From an uncultured Pelagibacteraceae bacterium (GTDB lineage Bacteria > Pseudomonadota > Alphaproteobacteria > Pelagibacterales > Pelagibacteraceae), in the NCBI GenBank assembly GCA_902599335.1, contig CACKFA010000001.1, positions 62,001 through 126,000 on the forward strand: a DNA stretch of 64,000 bases. The letters are read 5' to 3'. Shown here piece after piece: positions 55,110-64,000 of this stretch; position 1 is the stretch's first letter, and every line of letters starts with the position of its first letter. The notes under the pieces were generated by a model. The model had not been told where the DNA came from. It did not search any database and worked only from the letters and a program-made list of their open reading frames with translations. The translations under genes were made by a program, and so were the position numbers.

Positions 55110-55954
55110 TGTCTTATTAGGGTCCCAGAGCCCTTGTCAGAGAATATTTCCCATAAACACGAATGTGGCTTTGTGCCATTGATTATACCAACTGCTGTTA
55201 CACCATTATTTACAGCGTCTAAGCATGCGTTTATTTTAGGTATCATACCTTCTGTAATAGTTTCATCTTTAACCATCTCAAGAACCTCAGATGAAGAAAT
55301 TTCCTCTATTAATTTCTTATTTTTATCTAAAACACCATCAACATTCGTCATTAATAATAGTCTTCTAGATTTTAAAGATTTTGCTATAGCCATCGCAGCT
55401 GTATCTCCATTAATATTATATGTTTGGTTTTCTTTACCTAATCCTAATGGAGAAATTATAGGAATTTTATTTTGATTAATTATATTTAATATTTTTTTAT
55501 TATTAATCTCATTTGGTATTCCTACAAATCCAAGCTCTTCTGCTTCTGGTATAGTTTTTATAGCATTATTATTTTTTGTGTGAATAGAGGTTGCCTCTGT
55601 GCCTTTGTCTTTTAAAGAATTAACAATGTCATTATTAAAATCAATCAAAACAGATTCAACAATATCAATTATATTTTTGTCAGTTACTCTTAGTCCTCTT
55701 ATAAATTTTGATTGAATATTTGATTTTTCTAGCTCTCTTTTAATTCTAGGTCCACCACCATGAATTACCACAGTTGCAAGGCCTAATTTATTTAAAACAC
55801 TAAGATCAGTTATAAAATTATTAAATACGTTTCTATCAATTAAAACATTTCCACCATATTTAATTACTATCAAATCATTTTTATATTTTTCAATATATTT
55901 AGTTACTTCATTAATCGGTGGCCCATCTTTAGGTAATATCTTTTCAAGGTCCAT
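55106..55954 (-). CDS. argB: Acetylglutamate kinase
   Basis: VIKYGGNVLID, VIHGGGPRI, NINGDTAAMAIAKSL, EGMIPKINACLDAVNNGV. Confidence 0.97.
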   Translation of the reverse strand: MDLEKILPKDGPPINEVTKYIEKYKNDLIVIKYGGNVLIDRNVFNNFITDLSVLNKLGLATVVIHGGGPRIKRELEKSNIQSKFIRGLRVTDKNIIDIVESVLIDFNNDIVNSLKDKGTEATSIHTKNNNAIKTIPEAEELGFVGIPNEINNKKILNIINQNKIPIISPLGLGKENQTYNINGDTAAMAIAKSLKSRRLLLMTNVDGVLDKNKKLIEEISSSEVLEMVKDETITEGMIPKINACLDAVNNGVTAVGIINGTKPHSCLWEIFSDKGSGTLIRQ

Positions 55955-55968
55955 TTATTATTTTTTAA

Positions 55969-57648
55969 TTAGGTTACAGTTTTAACTGTTGTACGTTTCA
56001 TTATTACAACCTGCTGAGCCATCGTTAAAATGTTATTAACTGTCCAATAAATTACTAGCCCACTTGGGAATGGTGCAAGAATTACTGTTAAAAATAAAGG
56101 GAAGAACATAAATATTTTTGCTTGCATTGGATCTGTTGGAGCGGGATTTAACTTTTGTTGCACCCACATTGATACCCCCATAGCAACTGGCCATGCTCCA
56201 ATTACAAGGAAAGAAGGTACGTCATAAGGAAACAATCCAAATAAATTAAATATAGAAGTAGGATCCTTAGCACTTAAATCTTGGATCCAACCATAAAAAG
56301 GCATATGACGCATTTCTATCGTTACAAATAAAACTTTATACAAAGCAAAAAATACAGGTATTTGAATCAGAATTGGCAAACATCCAGACATGGGATTTAC
56401 TTTTTCCTTCTTGTAAAGAGCCATCATTGCTTGTTGCAATTTCATCTTGTCATCTTTGTGTACTTCTTTAAGTCTTGCCATCTCAGGCTGAAGAGCTTTC
56501 ATTTTAGCCATGCTTCTGAATGAAAAATTAGCAAGTGGAAAAAATGCTACACGAATACAAACGGTAACAGCAATAATTGCTAATCCATAATTACCAAATA
56601 TTTTAAAGAAATATTCTAAAGCAGTAAACAAAGGACGTGTTAAAAAGTATAAGAATCCCCAATCAATCGTAAGATCAAATTTATCAATTTTTAATGATTC
56701 TGCGTACCCATCAATTACATCAACTCTTTTTGCAGCTACTATTACTTGCAAGTTTTCTTCTATAGAAGAGTTTCCAGTTAACTCTAATGGTTCAGTTGTA
56801 ACAAAGTTTATTCTGTATTTGTTTTTGTAATCCATCGTAGTTTTAAATTCTTTTTCTCTTGGTGGAATTAGAGTTGATATGTAATATTTATCTCCTAGAC
56901 CTAACCATCCTTTTTGGGCAGTTCTTGAGAATTTTTTCTCTTCAATATCGTCATAATCCTCCTCAATTAATTCTTCGTCTAATGTAGCGATAGGGCCTTC
57001 ATGAAGAATGTAAAAATCGGTTAAACCTTCTGGGATTTGATTTCTTATAATTTGTCCATAAGAATAGAAGTCATAGTTTTTATCAGTAGAATTTATAACT
57101 CTTTGTTTTATTGTGAATAAAAACTTATCATCTAATGCAATTTCTTTTTCAAAAGTGATGCCTTGATCATTAGTCCAACTTAGTTTTATAGGAGATTGAT
57201 CAGTTAATTTTTTATTTCCAGAAACTGACCAAATTGAATCTGCATTTGGAATATCGATATTTTTATCAGTAGTTATTAAACCACTTTCTATTATATAGCC
57301 TTCTTTAGAGCTTCGTGGTGCAAGAAATTTTACTTTTTCATCGCTTTCTAAACTAACATTGTATTCTTTGAAAGTTAGATCGTCTATTGCGGCCCCCTTT
57401 AATGAAATAGATCCAACAATACTTTGGTTTTCAAATTGAATTCTTTTACTTTGTTGTAATGCTTCTTCTCGTGAAATTTCGGTTACATTTTCTTTTTGAT
57501 CAAGACTAGGTGCATCTGAATTCTGTCCAGTTTTAGTTTTTTCGGTTAAATTTTCTTTCGTTACAGGAGGTGGTGCAAAAAATAGAGAGTATAATATAAT
57601 TACAGCAGCTGATAAACTTATGGCAGCAATTATATTTCTAGTTTCCAT
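55969..57648 (-). CDS. yidC: Membrane protein insertase YidC
   Basis: N-terminal TM and periplasmic domain; MKLQQAMMALYKKEKVNPMSGCLPILIQIPVFFALY. Confidence 0.97.
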   Translation of the reverse strand: METRNIIAAISLSAAVIILYSLFFAPPPVTKENLTEKTKTGQNSDAPSLDQKENVTEISREEALQQSKRIQFENQSIVGSISLKGAAIDDLTFKEYNVSLESDEKVKFLAPRSSKEGYIIESGLITTDKNIDIPNADSIWSVSGNKKLTDQSPIKLSWTNDQGITFEKEIALDDKFLFTIKQRVINSTDKNYDFYSYGQIIRNQIPEGLTDFYILHEGPIATLDEELIEEDYDDIEEKKFSRTAQKGWLGLGDKYYISTLIPPREKEFKTTMDYKNKYRINFVTTEPLELTGNSSIEENLQVIVAAKRVDVIDGYAESLKIDKFDLTIDWGFLYFLTRPLFTALEYFFKIFGNYGLAIIAVTVCIRVAFFPLANFSFRSMAKMKALQPEMARLKEVHKDDKMKLQQAMMALYKKEKVNPMSGCLPILIQIPVFFALYKVLFVTIEMRHMPFYGWIQDLSAKDPTSIFNLFGLFPYDVPSFLVIGAWPVAMGVSMWVQQKLNPAPTDPMQAKIFMFFPLFLTVILAPFPSGLVIYWTVNNILTMAQQVVIMKRTTVKTVT

Positions 57649-57899
57649 TATTTATTATCCTTCATTTCTTTTTTAACCGGATCAAACCCTTCTCCACCCC
57701 CTAAAAATTTTATTGGATGGCAGGATAAAATTCTTTTTATACTAATTAATAAACCTTTAAAAAAACCATATTCTTTTAAAGCATCTATGCTGTATTCAGA
57801 ACATGTTGGTAAATATCTACAAGAATGACCCAATAATGGACTGATCAAATATTTATAGGCTTTGATAAATTTAATTAAAATTAAAGTAAATATATTCAT
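57648..57899 (-). CDS. yidD: Membrane protein insertion efficiency factor YidD
   Basis: [33 protein letters not shown]. Confidence 0.97.
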   Translation of the reverse strand: MNIFTLILIKFIKAYKYLISPLLGHSCRYLPTCSEYSIDALKEYGFFKGLLISIKRILSCHPIKFLGGGEGFDPVKKEMKDNK

Positions 57900-58240
57900 T
57901 ATTTTATTTTTGCAAAATCCTGAAAAAGAGTTTCTTTTATAATTTTGTATTCATTATTTAGCATAGAAGACTTAGCTATAACAAGAAATGAATAATCAAA
58001 GTTTATCTCTGTTTTTTTAACAGCTTCATTCATGATGTTTCTTAATCTTCTTTTAATTTTATTTCTCTTTACTGCATTACCAATTTTTTTTTTAGTTACA
58101 AAACTGATATTTAGTCTTTTTTTATCTTTATTTATTAATTTTCCGAAAAAAATACTTACGTATTTATTGGTAATCTTTTTTTGTTTAAGTAAATTTTTAA
58201 ATTCTTCGTTTTTTGAAAGAGCAAGTATTTTGCTTTTCAT
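57899..58240 (-). CDS. rnpA: Ribonuclease P protein component
   Basis: [26 protein letters not shown]. Confidence 0.95.
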   Translation of the reverse strand: MKSKILALSKNEEFKNLLKQKKITNKYVSIFFGKLINKDKKRLNISFVTKKKIGNAVKRNKIKRRLRNIMNEAVKKTEINFDYSFLVIAKSSMLNNEYKIIKETLFQDFAKIK

Positions 58241-58244
58241 TATT

Positions 58245-58385
58245 CTATACAGAAACAGTTAGTGATTTTCTTCCTCTTGCTCTTCTTCTAGCCAAAAGTT
58301 TTTTACCACCTTTAGTTTTCATTTTTGAACGAAATCCGTGTTTTCGAGCTCTTTTTTTATTTGAGGGTTGATAAGTTCTTTTCAT
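58245..58385 (-). CDS. rpmH: Ribosomal protein L34
   Basis: [46 protein letters not shown]; too short for the ORF track. Confidence 0.98.
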   Translation of the reverse strand: MKRTYQPSNKKRARKHGFRSKMKTKGGKKLLARRRARGRKSLTVSV

Positions 58386-58482
58386 AATTAGATTTGATAT
58401 AGTTTTTTATAATTTTTGCACCTTTATATTAGTAATAATTAAAATAGCAAATAGAAGATTAAGCATTAAAATAAGAAGAATC

Positions 58483-59205
58483 ATGGAAAATACAAAAAAA
58501 ATTAAATTATTTATAGGTTTATCTTATCTATTAATTATTTGTGTATTTTTGTATTTCTTTTTTTCAAAATTTAGTCTTTCAGAAATCACATCCTATGATT
58601 TTCTAAGAGATAACCAATCTTATTTTTTTGAACTTAAAAAATCTAACTTATTTTTAATTTCTATTATTTTTTTAGCATTAACTATTCTTTGGGTTTTCCC
58701 TTTTTTAGGATTCGGATCTCCAGTTGCTTTAATGGGAGGTTTTATATTTGGAAAATGGATAGGTACATTTGTTGTTGTTTTAGGCTTGAGTATTGGTGCT
58801 ACTTTTTTATATATTTTCGGAAATTATTTTTTAAAACAGCTTATTAGAGAAAAGTTTTTAAATAAGTTTCAAAACTTGGAAATAAGATTTAAACAATCTG
58901 AATTTATTTATTTATTAATTTACCGTTTTATAGGTGGTATACCTTGGCAGCTGAGCTGTCTCTTACCAACCTTATTTAATGTTAAGGTTATAAATTTTTT
59001 CTTTGCTACATTGATTGGAATAATTCCTCAAATTTTTTTGGCAGTTTCTATTGGTAGTGGATTAGAAAAAATTATAGACCAAAATGCTGAAGTACCAGGA
59101 ATAACTGATATAATATTTTCACCTGATATATATGTTCCTATTTCAGCTTTCTTTATTTTAATTCTGATTACAATATTTTTGAGAAAGTTTTTTTACAGAA
59201 ATTAG
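58483..59205 (+). CDS. TVP38/TMEM64 (DedA-like) membrane protein
   Basis: GFGSPVALMGGFIFGKWIGTFVVVLGLSIGATFLYIFGNYF, RFIGGIPWQLSCLLPTLFNVK. Confidence 0.88.
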   Translation: MENTKKIKLFIGLSYLLIICVFLYFFFSKFSLSEITSYDFLRDNQSYFFELKKSNLFLISIIFLALTILWVFPFLGFGSPVALMGGFIFGKWIGTFVVVLGLSIGATFLYIFGNYFLKQLIREKFLNKFQNLEIRFKQSEFIYLLIYRFIGGIPWQLSCLLPTLFNVKVINFFFATLIGIIPQIFLAVSIGSGLEKIIDQNAEVPGITDIIFSPDIYVPISAFFILILITIFLRKFFYRN

Positions 59206-59279
59206 TGGTGCTCCCACCCTGTACTGACCAGGGAACTAGTCATTACCAATGACTTGTTATACCATTTAACTACAGGAGC
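59206..59279 (-). tRNA. tRNA-Thr(GGT) with atypical T-loop
   Basis: Minus strand GCTCCTG-TA-GTTAAATGGTATAAC-A-AGTCA-TTGGTAA-TGACT-AGTT-CCCTG-GTCAGTA-CAGGG-TGGGAGC-ACCA; all four stems form. Confidence 0.85.
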
Positions 59280-59379
59280 TTAGAGACAAATTGTATTTTA
59301 TTGATAATAAAGCATTTTTTTCAAATTATTGCCTTAATTTTTTGATGAATATGATTTATATCTATTTTAGGAAAATGTT

Positions 59380-59580
59380 ATGGGAATTCATTACGACTAC
59401 AAATCAACTAAAGGTAATAAGCTTATGGAAAAGCAAGCTAAAAGGGAGAGAAAGCTTGCTGAAAAAAAAGCTAAACGTTTAGCTAAAGAAGGCCCAAAAA
59501 AAGAAGAGAAAAAAGCACCTGCACTAGATCCCAACAAACCAATTTCTTTAGATTTCTTGACTAACCCAAACAAAGAATGA
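59380..59580 (+). CDS. Small Lys-rich conserved-looking protein, unknown (66 aa; possible internal start at 59425)
   Basis: AGGA RBS-like sequence upstream; coiled basic MEKQAKRERKLAEKKAKRLAKEG; stop overlaps the next ATG. Confidence 0.7.
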   Translation: MGIHYDYKSTKGNKLMEKQAKRERKLAEKKAKRLAKEGPKKEEKKAPALDPNKPISLDFLTNPNKE

Positions 59581-59678
59581 GTTCAAAAGAAAAAAATGAG
59601 CGTTTAAGTTTGGCGCTTAGAAAAAATTTGAAGAAAAGAAAAATTTTCCAAAAAAAAAATAAAAAGAAAAATAAATAA
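59577..59678 (+). CDS. 33-aa hyperbasic peptide ([33 protein letters not shown])
   Basis: ATGA overlap with the preceding stop and TAATG overlap with the dcd start. Confidence 0.65.
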   Translation: MSSKEKNERLSLALRKNLKKRKIFQKKNKKKNK

Positions 59679-60238
59679 TGTCAATTCAACCTGATTCTTG
59701 GATAAAAAAAATGTGCAAAGAGCACAATATGATAGAGCCATTTTTGGATCATCAAGTTTCTGAAGGTAAAATTTCTTATGGATTAAGTAGTATGGGATAT
59801 GATGTAAGAATCTCCGATGAATATAGAATATTTACTAATGTAAATAGTTCTTTGGTTGATCCAAAGAATTTTTCTGATGATAACTTTATAGAACGAAAAG
59901 GACCACACTGTATTATACCACCAAATTCATTCGTATTAGCTAAAACAGTAGAATATTTTAGAATACCAAAAGACGTTTTATGTATTTGTGTTGGAAAAAG
60001 CACTTATGCAAGGACAGGAATTATTTGCAATGTTACTCCAATTGAAAATGAATTTGAGGGAAATATTGTAATTGAGCTAAGTAATACAACACCTAACCCT
60101 GCAAAAATTTATTCAAACGAGGGAATAGCACAATTTTTATTTTTCAAATCAGATACTCAGCCAGAAACAACTTATAAATCAAAGAACGGTAAATATCAGG
60201 GTCAAACCACAATTCAAGTTGCTAAAATTAAAAAGTAA
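59678..60238 (+). CDS. dcd: dCTP deaminase
   Basis: [52 protein letters not shown]. Confidence 0.97.
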   Translation: MSIQPDSWIKKMCKEHNMIEPFLDHQVSEGKISYGLSSMGYDVRISDEYRIFTNVNSSLVDPKNFSDDNFIERKGPHCIIPPNSFVLAKTVEYFRIPKDVLCICVGKSTYARTGIICNVTPIENEFEGNIVIELSNTTPNPAKIYSNEGIAQFLFFKSDTQPETTYKSKNGKYQGQTTIQVAKIKK

Positions 60239-60241
60239 TTT

Positions 60242-61501
60242 ATGGATAAATTTCTGATTAATGGCCCTTGTAAAATCAAGGGTAATGTTTCAATTTCAGG
60301 TTCGAAGAATGCATCCCTACCGATATTAGCTGCAACATTATTATTTGATAAACCTGTGGTTATCAAAAATTTACCAAGAGTTAGAGATATTAATACAATG
60401 TTAAATTTATTAAAGTCTCTTGGTTCTAAAATAATTTTATCAAGAGATAAAAAAACAGCAAAAATTATAAATAAAAAAAATATGAAAACTTTTGCTAGTT
60501 ATTCTTTAGTCAAAACAATGCGTGGTTCTATTTTAGTGTTAGGTCCACTTATTTCAAAATACAATAAATCTAAAATCTCTTTACCTGGCGGATGTTTAAT
60601 TGGTGCTAGACCAGTTAATTATCATCTAGCTGCATTAAAAAAACTTGGTATGAAATATGAATTAAAAGATGGATATATTCTTGCAAAATCAAAAGGAAAA
60701 CTTAGTGGAACAACTATAAATTTTCCAAAGATAAGTGTTGGGGCAACTGAAAATTCTATAATAGCAGCATGTTTAGCAAAAGGAAAAACAGTTTTAAAAA
60801 ATTGTGCAATAGAACCTGAGATTAAAGATCTTACAAATTTTTTAAATAAAGCTGGAGCGAAAATAAAATGGAGAGGAAGAGTTTGTAAAATTATAGGTGT
60901 AAATTCTTTACATGAAACTGAATATTCTGTAATGGCTGATAGAATAGAAGCGGGCACATTTTGTGTAGCTGCAACACTTGCAAAAGGCAATTTACAAATA
61001 AACAATTTAAATCCTAAAATTATTGGCACAGAAATAAAATTACTAAAAAAAGTTGGTGCTAAAATTAAAACTAGTGAAAATAAAATCTTAATTAAAGGAC
61101 CTGAAAAAATAAAATCAATAAAAAGTATTAAAACTAAAGAGTTTCCAGGCATTCCTACAGACCTTCAAGCACAATTGATGGTTTTGATGTGCAAAGCAGT
61201 TGGTAAAAGTTCAATAACTGAAAGTATTTTTGAAAATAGATTTATGCATGTTGCAGAATTGCAAAGATTAGGAGCAAAAATAAATATTAAAAATAATACC
61301 GCTACAATAGAAGGAAATACTAAATTCATTGGTGCCGAATTAATGTCTAGTGATTTAAGAGCTTCTGTTGCTTTGGTTCTAGCAGCTGTAGTTTCTACTG
61401 GTAAATCATATATTAACAGAATTTATCACTTAGATAGAGGTTATGAAAAAATAGAAAATAAATTAAAAAAAATAGGTGTTAAAATTAAAAGATTAAAATA
61501 G
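60242..61501 (+). CDS. murA: UDP-N-acetylglucosamine 1-carboxyvinyltransferase
   Basis: GNVSISGSKNASLPILAATLL, LPGGCLIGARPVNYHLAAL, DRIEAGTFCVAA. Confidence 0.97.
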   Translation: MDKFLINGPCKIKGNVSISGSKNASLPILAATLLFDKPVVIKNLPRVRDINTMLNLLKSLGSKIILSRDKKTAKIINKKNMKTFASYSLVKTMRGSILVLGPLISKYNKSKISLPGGCLIGARPVNYHLAALKKLGMKYELKDGYILAKSKGKLSGTTINFPKISVGATENSIIAACLAKGKTVLKNCAIEPEIKDLTNFLNKAGAKIKWRGRVCKIIGVNSLHETEYSVMADRIEAGTFCVAATLAKGNLQINNLNPKIIGTEIKLLKKVGAKIKTSENKILIKGPEKIKSIKSIKTKEFPGIPTDLQAQLMVLMCKAVGKSSITESIFENRFMHVAELQRLGAKINIKNNTATIEGNTKFIGAELMSSDLRASVALVLAAVVSTGKSYINRIYHLDRGYEKIENKLKKIGVKIKRLK

Positions 61502-61893
61502 TGAATAAATATTTAGCAAAAATAATAGCAAGTGACCAAGAAGGTTTACAAATGATTTCAGCTTGTAGTTCAGGGGCTAAGGTTAAAATTGCAGATATAA
61601 AATATCTCGCTTCCAATAAAGTTTTTTTATTATCAATTGAAAGAACCAAGGTTGAAAGTGATCAGGAAGATAAAAAAATCAATAGCATTTGTAGGTTTGA
61701 TTTTGTTGATAAAGTAAGATCAAAGAACATTGATCAATCAAATCAAGAAACAGTTTTAGAGCTAATAGGTATAGATTATTTGAAAAATAATGATGTTTAT
61801 GAAATAAATCTTATTTTTAATAACAATGCGCATATTGCTTTAACTACAGAAACTATTGAAGCAAGATTAGAGGATCAAAGTGAGATTAAATAG
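61501..61893 (+). CDS. DUF2948-like protein (GTG start)
   Basis: Position between murA and hisD; ASDQEGLQMISACSSGAKVKIADIKYL. Confidence 0.75.
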   Translation: MNKYLAKIIASDQEGLQMISACSSGAKVKIADIKYLASNKVFLLSIERTKVESDQEDKKINSICRFDFVDKVRSKNIDQSNQETVLELIGIDYLKNNDVYEINLIFNNNAHIALTTETIEARLEDQSEIK

Positions 61894-61895
61894 TT

Positions 61896-63179
61896 ATGAA
61901 GATATTAAATAGTAAAAATAAAAATTTCGATAAATTATTAGAGAATTTGCTTTTACAAAGAAAAAAAAAAATTCAATCAGATTCTGTTTCTGTAACAAAT
62001 ATAATTAAAGATGTAAAAAAAAATGGTGATAAAGCATTATTAAAATACGAGAAAAGATTTAATCAAAATAACATAATCATTCCAAGCACAAAACAAATAA
62101 AAAAATCTATAAATTCACTTGATAAAAAAGTAAAGAAAGCAATCGATACGGCTTATAATAGAATTTATAAATTTCATTCACTTCAAAAATTTAAAAATAT
62201 TTCTTATACAGATAAATTAAAAAACAAACTTGAATATAAATATGTGCCTTTAGAGTCTGTTGCAATTTATGTTCCTGGTTCTACTGCTTCATACCCATCA
62301 AGTGTATTGATGAATGCTATTCCAGCAATTGTTGCAGGCGTTAAGAGAATAGTTATGATTAATCCAGGCTATAAAGGAAAACAAAATCCAGCTGTATTAT
62401 ACGCAGCAAAAAAATGCAAAATAAAAGAAATTTATTCTATCGGAGGCCCTTCTGCTATTGCAGCAGTATCCTATGGGACTAAAAAAATTAAAAAAGTTCA
62501 TAAAATAGTTGGTCCAGGAAACGCCTATGTTGCGGCTGCAAAAAAAGAAGTTTTTGGTGTTGTTGGAATTGAAGGCATGACCGCAGGTCCTTCAGAAGTG
62601 ACTGTTGTTTGTGACAAATTCTCAAATCCTGAGTGGGTTGCAAGTGATTTAATTGGACAAGCCGAACATGATATTCTTGCACAATGTATTTTGATTTCAA
62701 AAGATAAAGATTTGCTAGATAAAGTAAAAATTGAAATTACCAAACAATTAAAAGTAATTCCAAGATCCTCTGTTGCAAGAAGAAGTTTAATTAATAATGG
62801 AATTCTTATGTATGTTTATTCAGACGCTAAAATAATTAGTGTTATAAATAAAATTGCACCAGAACATTTAGAATTAAATATTAAAAATTATAAATCGTTA
62901 GTTCCAAAAATAAAAAATTCAGGATCAATATGCTTAGGAAAATATGCAGTGATGGCAATGACTGATTATAATGTTGGATCAAACCATGTGTTGCCAACTA
63001 ATGGTTCTGCAAAATACTCAAGCGGTATAAGTGTAAATGAATTTTATAAAAGGATTTCATACATAAACTTATCAAAAAAGGGTATTGAAAGTCTTGGACC
63101 ATCAGTTATAACACTTGCAAATTACGAAGGGTTAGTTGGACACGCTCAATCTGTAGTAAAACGAATAGGGAGAAAATAA
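61896..63179 (+). CDS. hisD: Histidinol dehydrogenase
   Basis: [61 protein letters not shown]. Confidence 0.97.
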   Translation: MKILNSKNKNFDKLLENLLLQRKKKIQSDSVSVTNIIKDVKKNGDKALLKYEKRFNQNNIIIPSTKQIKKSINSLDKKVKKAIDTAYNRIYKFHSLQKFKNISYTDKLKNKLEYKYVPLESVAIYVPGSTASYPSSVLMNAIPAIVAGVKRIVMINPGYKGKQNPAVLYAAKKCKIKEIYSIGGPSAIAAVSYGTKKIKKVHKIVGPGNAYVAAAKKEVFGVVGIEGMTAGPSEVTVVCDKFSNPEWVASDLIGQAEHDILAQCILISKDKDLLDKVKIEITKQLKVIPRSSVARRSLINNGILMYVYSDAKIISVINKIAPEHLELNIKNYKSLVPKIKNSGSICLGKYAVMAMTDYNVGSNHVLPTNGSAKYSSGISVNEFYKRISYINLSKKGIESLGPSVITLANYEGLVGHAQSVVKRIGRK

Positions 63180-63181
63180 AT

Positions 63182-63397
63182 TTGTCAAAACAAGACTTAC
63201 TGGAATTTAAAGGTACAGTGATAGACCTACTTCCGAACGCTATGTTTAGAGTAAAATTAGAAAATGGACATACTGTTACTGCCCATACAGCTGGTAAGTT
63301 AAGAAAAAACAGAATTAGAGTTCTCCAAGGTGATAATGTGACAGTTGAAATGACACCTTACGATCTTACTAAAGGAAGAATTATCTTTAGGGGATAA
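63182..63397 (+). CDS. infA: Translation initiation factor IF-1 (TTG start)
   Basis: [59 protein letters not shown]. Confidence 0.97.
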   Translation: MSKQDLLEFKGTVIDLLPNAMFRVKLENGHTVTAHTAGKLRKNRIRVLQGDNVTVEMTPYDLTKGRIIFRG

Positions 63398-63401
63398 ATA
63401 A

Positions 63402-63476
63402 GGCTGAGTAGCTCAGGAGTAGAGCAGAGCCCTGAAAAGGCTTGTGTCGGAGGTGCGAATCCTTCCTCAGCCACCA
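63402..63476 (+). tRNA. tRNA-Phe(GAA)
   Basis: GGCTGAG-TA-GCTC-AGGAGTA-GAGC-A-GAGCC-CTGAAAA-GGCTT-GTGTC-GGAGG-TGCGAAT-CCTTC-CTCAGCC-ACCA. Confidence 0.95.
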
Positions 63477-63556
63477 CCATAAAGTTTCATCTTGAAATAA
63501 TCGTAAAAGAAATTACCTTTAAGAGATAATAAATAACAAAAGGACTAAGAAATAAG

Positions 63557-63769
63557 ATGAGTACACTACAAGGAAAAATTAAATGGTATAATGGTAAAAA
63601 GGGATATGGCTTCATTGAAAGAGATGATAAAGAAAAAGATGCCTTTGTTCACGCTTCAGCGGTAAAAGCTGCTGGTATGAGATATCTCAATGAAGGTGAC
63701 AAACTTGAATTCACATTAGAAGATGGTCCCAAAGGTCCTTCTGCAGTTAATTTAAAAAAAATAGACTAA
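63557..63769 (+). CDS. Cold-shock domain protein
   Basis: GKIKWYNGKKGYGFIERDD…DAFVHASAV. Confidence 0.96.
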   Translation: MSTLQGKIKWYNGKKGYGFIERDDKEKDAFVHASAVKAAGMRYLNEGDKLEFTLEDGPKGPSAVNLKKID

Positions 63770-63783
63770 TTTAGAAATTATTT

Positions 63784-63825
63784 AAAAGGACGTTTTATCT
63801 ATCAAATAGATAAACGTCCTTTTTC
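63784..63825 (+). terminator. Rho-independent terminator of the cold-shock gene
   Basis: AAAAGGACGTTTTATCTAT-caa-ATAGATAAACGTCCTTTTT. Confidence 0.9.
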
Positions 63826-64000
63826 TATTTAGACCTTGAATATTAATTTTTTTTTGTCTAAAAGACTGCTCATGAATATAAATATTACATACAGAAAGAC
63901 TTTTAGAAGTACTCACAGAAACTGTTTCCATAGCCAATAGGCTATTTATTTATATTATAATTTTAAATCCACATAAAATAAGATAAAAACAAAGAGGATA

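Noticed and set aside
60622-61152. 176-aa ORF antisense to murA
   Set aside because: Lies wholly within a clear murA gene on the other strand; AT-rich antisense artefact with no recognisable motifs.

Overview
The window is a very AT-rich, tightly packed bacterial chromosome segment. Gene content and low-GC streamlining fit a SAR11/Pelagibacterales-like alphaproteobacterium (inference; no database search was possible). Most of it is housekeeping: acyl-CoA ligase; SUV3-like helicase/TerB/ferredoxin/CarD; TAXI-TRAP transporter; thiolase; PDH E1-E2; gltDB; thrS-infC-rpmI-rplT-pheS-pheT; lepA; gyrB; RegB-like kinase; cobST/DnaJ/bolA/aroB/aroK; def-fmt-truA; SET and HDAC-family genes; dapE/dapD; argB; yidC-yidD-rnpA-rpmH; dcd-murA-hisD-infA; cold-shock gene; and five tRNAs (Leu, Arg, Ser, Thr, Phe). 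I see no CRISPR array, transposase, prophage or obvious defence island. The items most worth a second look are: (1) an autonomous-looking transcription unit for a 30-aa almost pure Lys/Arg/Ala peptide, convergent with a CarD-family regulator that has its own histone-H1-like Lys/Ala tail; (2) a homodimeric-type PDH E1 with an N-terminal lipoyl domain; (3) three +1-A frameshifts in poly-A tracts within about 5 kb (two in pheT, one in a glycan-type gene); (4) a 33-aa hyperbasic ORF coupled by overlap to both neighbours; (5) a tRNA-Thr with a non-canonical T-loop; (6) neighbouring SET-domain and HDAC-family genes; (7) a perfect inverted repeat upstream of gltDB.
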